Shown: piece by piece, positions 63,657 through 64,000 of the stretch
Layout: each line of letters starts with the position of its first letter
Position numbering within the stretch: position 1 is the first letter of the stretch
Assembly: GCF_020177265.1 (NCBI RefSeq)
Contig: NZ_JAIVMC010000012.1
Coordinates: 1-64,000 of the forward strand
DNA: 64,000 nt
Direction: 5' to 3'
Source of the DNA: Pseudooceanicola marinus
Lineage (GTDB): Bacteria > Pseudomonadota > Alphaproteobacteria > Rhodobacterales > Rhodobacteraceae
Made by a program: the position numbers and the translations under genes
The notes under the pieces: model-generated
Database searches by the model: none
Seen by the model: the letters and a program-made list of their open reading frames with translations, nothing else
Told to the model about the DNA's origin: nothing

Positions 63657-64000
63657 TCAGCCCAGTTTCACGTTGTCGATGCCGACGATCCGGTCGTAGG
63701 CCCAGTAGAGCAACAGCACCACCGCCAGCAGGATCGCCCCGAGTGCGGCCGCAAGACCCCAGTTGAGCGAGCTGGAAATGTGGTAGGCGATCCGGTTCGA
63801 GATGAAGGTACCCGTCCGGCCACCGACGATTTCCGGCGTGATGTAGTAGCCGATCGCCAGGATGAAGACGAGGATCGACCCCGCCCCGATGCCGGGCACC
63901 GACTGCGGGAAGTAGACCCGCCAGAAGGCCGTCCAGTTGGTCGCGCCCAGGGATTTGGCCGCCCGCAGGTAGCTGGGCGGAATGCCCTGCATCACAGAGT
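63657..64000 (-). CDS. ABC transporter permease (PotB-type), C-terminal part, cut by the window end
   Basis: About 114 residues of a polyamine-type permease; the start is outside the window (an internal ATG at 63995 is not the start). EAA loop: LRAAKSLGATNWTAFWRVYFPQS; two or three C-terminal helices follow (GIGAGSILVFILAIGYYI, GLAAALGAILLAVVLLLYWA). Paired with the PotC-type gene, forming a heterodimeric channel. Confidence 0.9.
   Translation of the reverse strand, partial: SVMQGIPPSYLRAAKSLGATNWTAFWRVYFPQSVPGIGAGSILVFILAIGYYITPEIVGGRTGTFISNRIAYHISSSLNWGLAAALGAILLAVVLLLYWAYDRIVGIDNVKLG

Overview
The window looks like chromosomal DNA of an alphaproteobacterium of the Rhodobacteraceae (Roseobacter/Paracoccus-type). 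The evidence is uniformly high GC, a CcrM-type GANTC methyltransferase next to rnhB, CtrA-type TTAA-N7-TTAA boxes, an FYDLN-acid protein, DUF1523/DUF6638-like/DUF5928-like proteins, and RTX proteins with a DFDALND C-terminal signature. No rRNA, CRISPR array or replication origin was seen. Family names come from reading motifs, not from database searches.

Layout. 1-0.86 kb: scar of an integrated element, consisting of an IS5-type transposase tail inserted in a tyrosine recombinase remnant that ends beside the 3' end of tRNA-Arg(CCU). 1.1-6 kb: methyl-accepting chemotaxis protein (behind a CtrA box), LacI-type regulator and a YcaQ-like glycosylase. 6-13.9 kb: form II (AYRGAGR) carbon-monoxide-dehydrogenase-like operon SLM, divergent from a LuxR-type response regulator, a FIST-domain sensor and a PAS histidine kinase; this resembles the NosP/NahK nitric-oxide sensing pair. 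14-20.2 kb: four glycosyltransferases and a sulfotransferase (surface polysaccharide). 20.2-26.1 kb: two divergent RTX exoproteins, one propeller-like and one a kexin-like subtilase. 26.1-31.4 kb: operon of a GGDEF/EAL protein and a CheB-CheR-PAS fusion with a dead CheB serine, preceded by a second CtrA box, then tRNA-Ala(GGC).

31.5-36.8 kb: small housekeeping and metabolic genes (FYDLN protein, YgjP-like peptidase, GntR regulator, glycerate 2-kinase, phosphoesterase, diacylglycerol-kinase-like protein). 37-44.7 kb: seven consecutive same-strand genes, with an AAA+ ATPase, a long coiled-coil protein and several membrane or unknown proteins. It has the shape of a dedicated multi-protein machine of unknown function, and a more AT-rich membrane coiled-coil gene sits inside it. 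44.9-53.5 kb: P1 peptidase, SSADH-type aldehyde dehydrogenase, rlmN, IalB-like protein, ReAV-type asparaginase, polA. 53.8-57.7 kb: zinc-finger protein, HIT protein, DUF5928-like glycosyltransferase, sulfotransferase, methyltransferase. 57.8-59.6 kb: ccrM and rnhB, with three GANTC sites in the 103-bp gap. 59.7-62.4 kb: a repeat-rich secreted protein divergent from a two-gene unit whose second product is a membrane protein with a C-terminal winged helix; three GTTATC-type operators lie between them; then pxpA. 62.4 kb to the end: polyamine-type ABC permeases, the last cut by the window edge.

Two themes recur: CtrA/CcrM cell-cycle and signalling logic (CtrA boxes before the chemoreceptor and before the c-di-GMP gene; GANTC cluster before ccrM), and export or modification of surface material (glycosyltransferases, two sulfotransferases, RTX proteins). 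The best candidates for something undescribed are the AAA+/coiled-coil operon, the FIST/kinase/regulator plus form II CODH locus, and the membrane winged-helix regulator with its phased operators.
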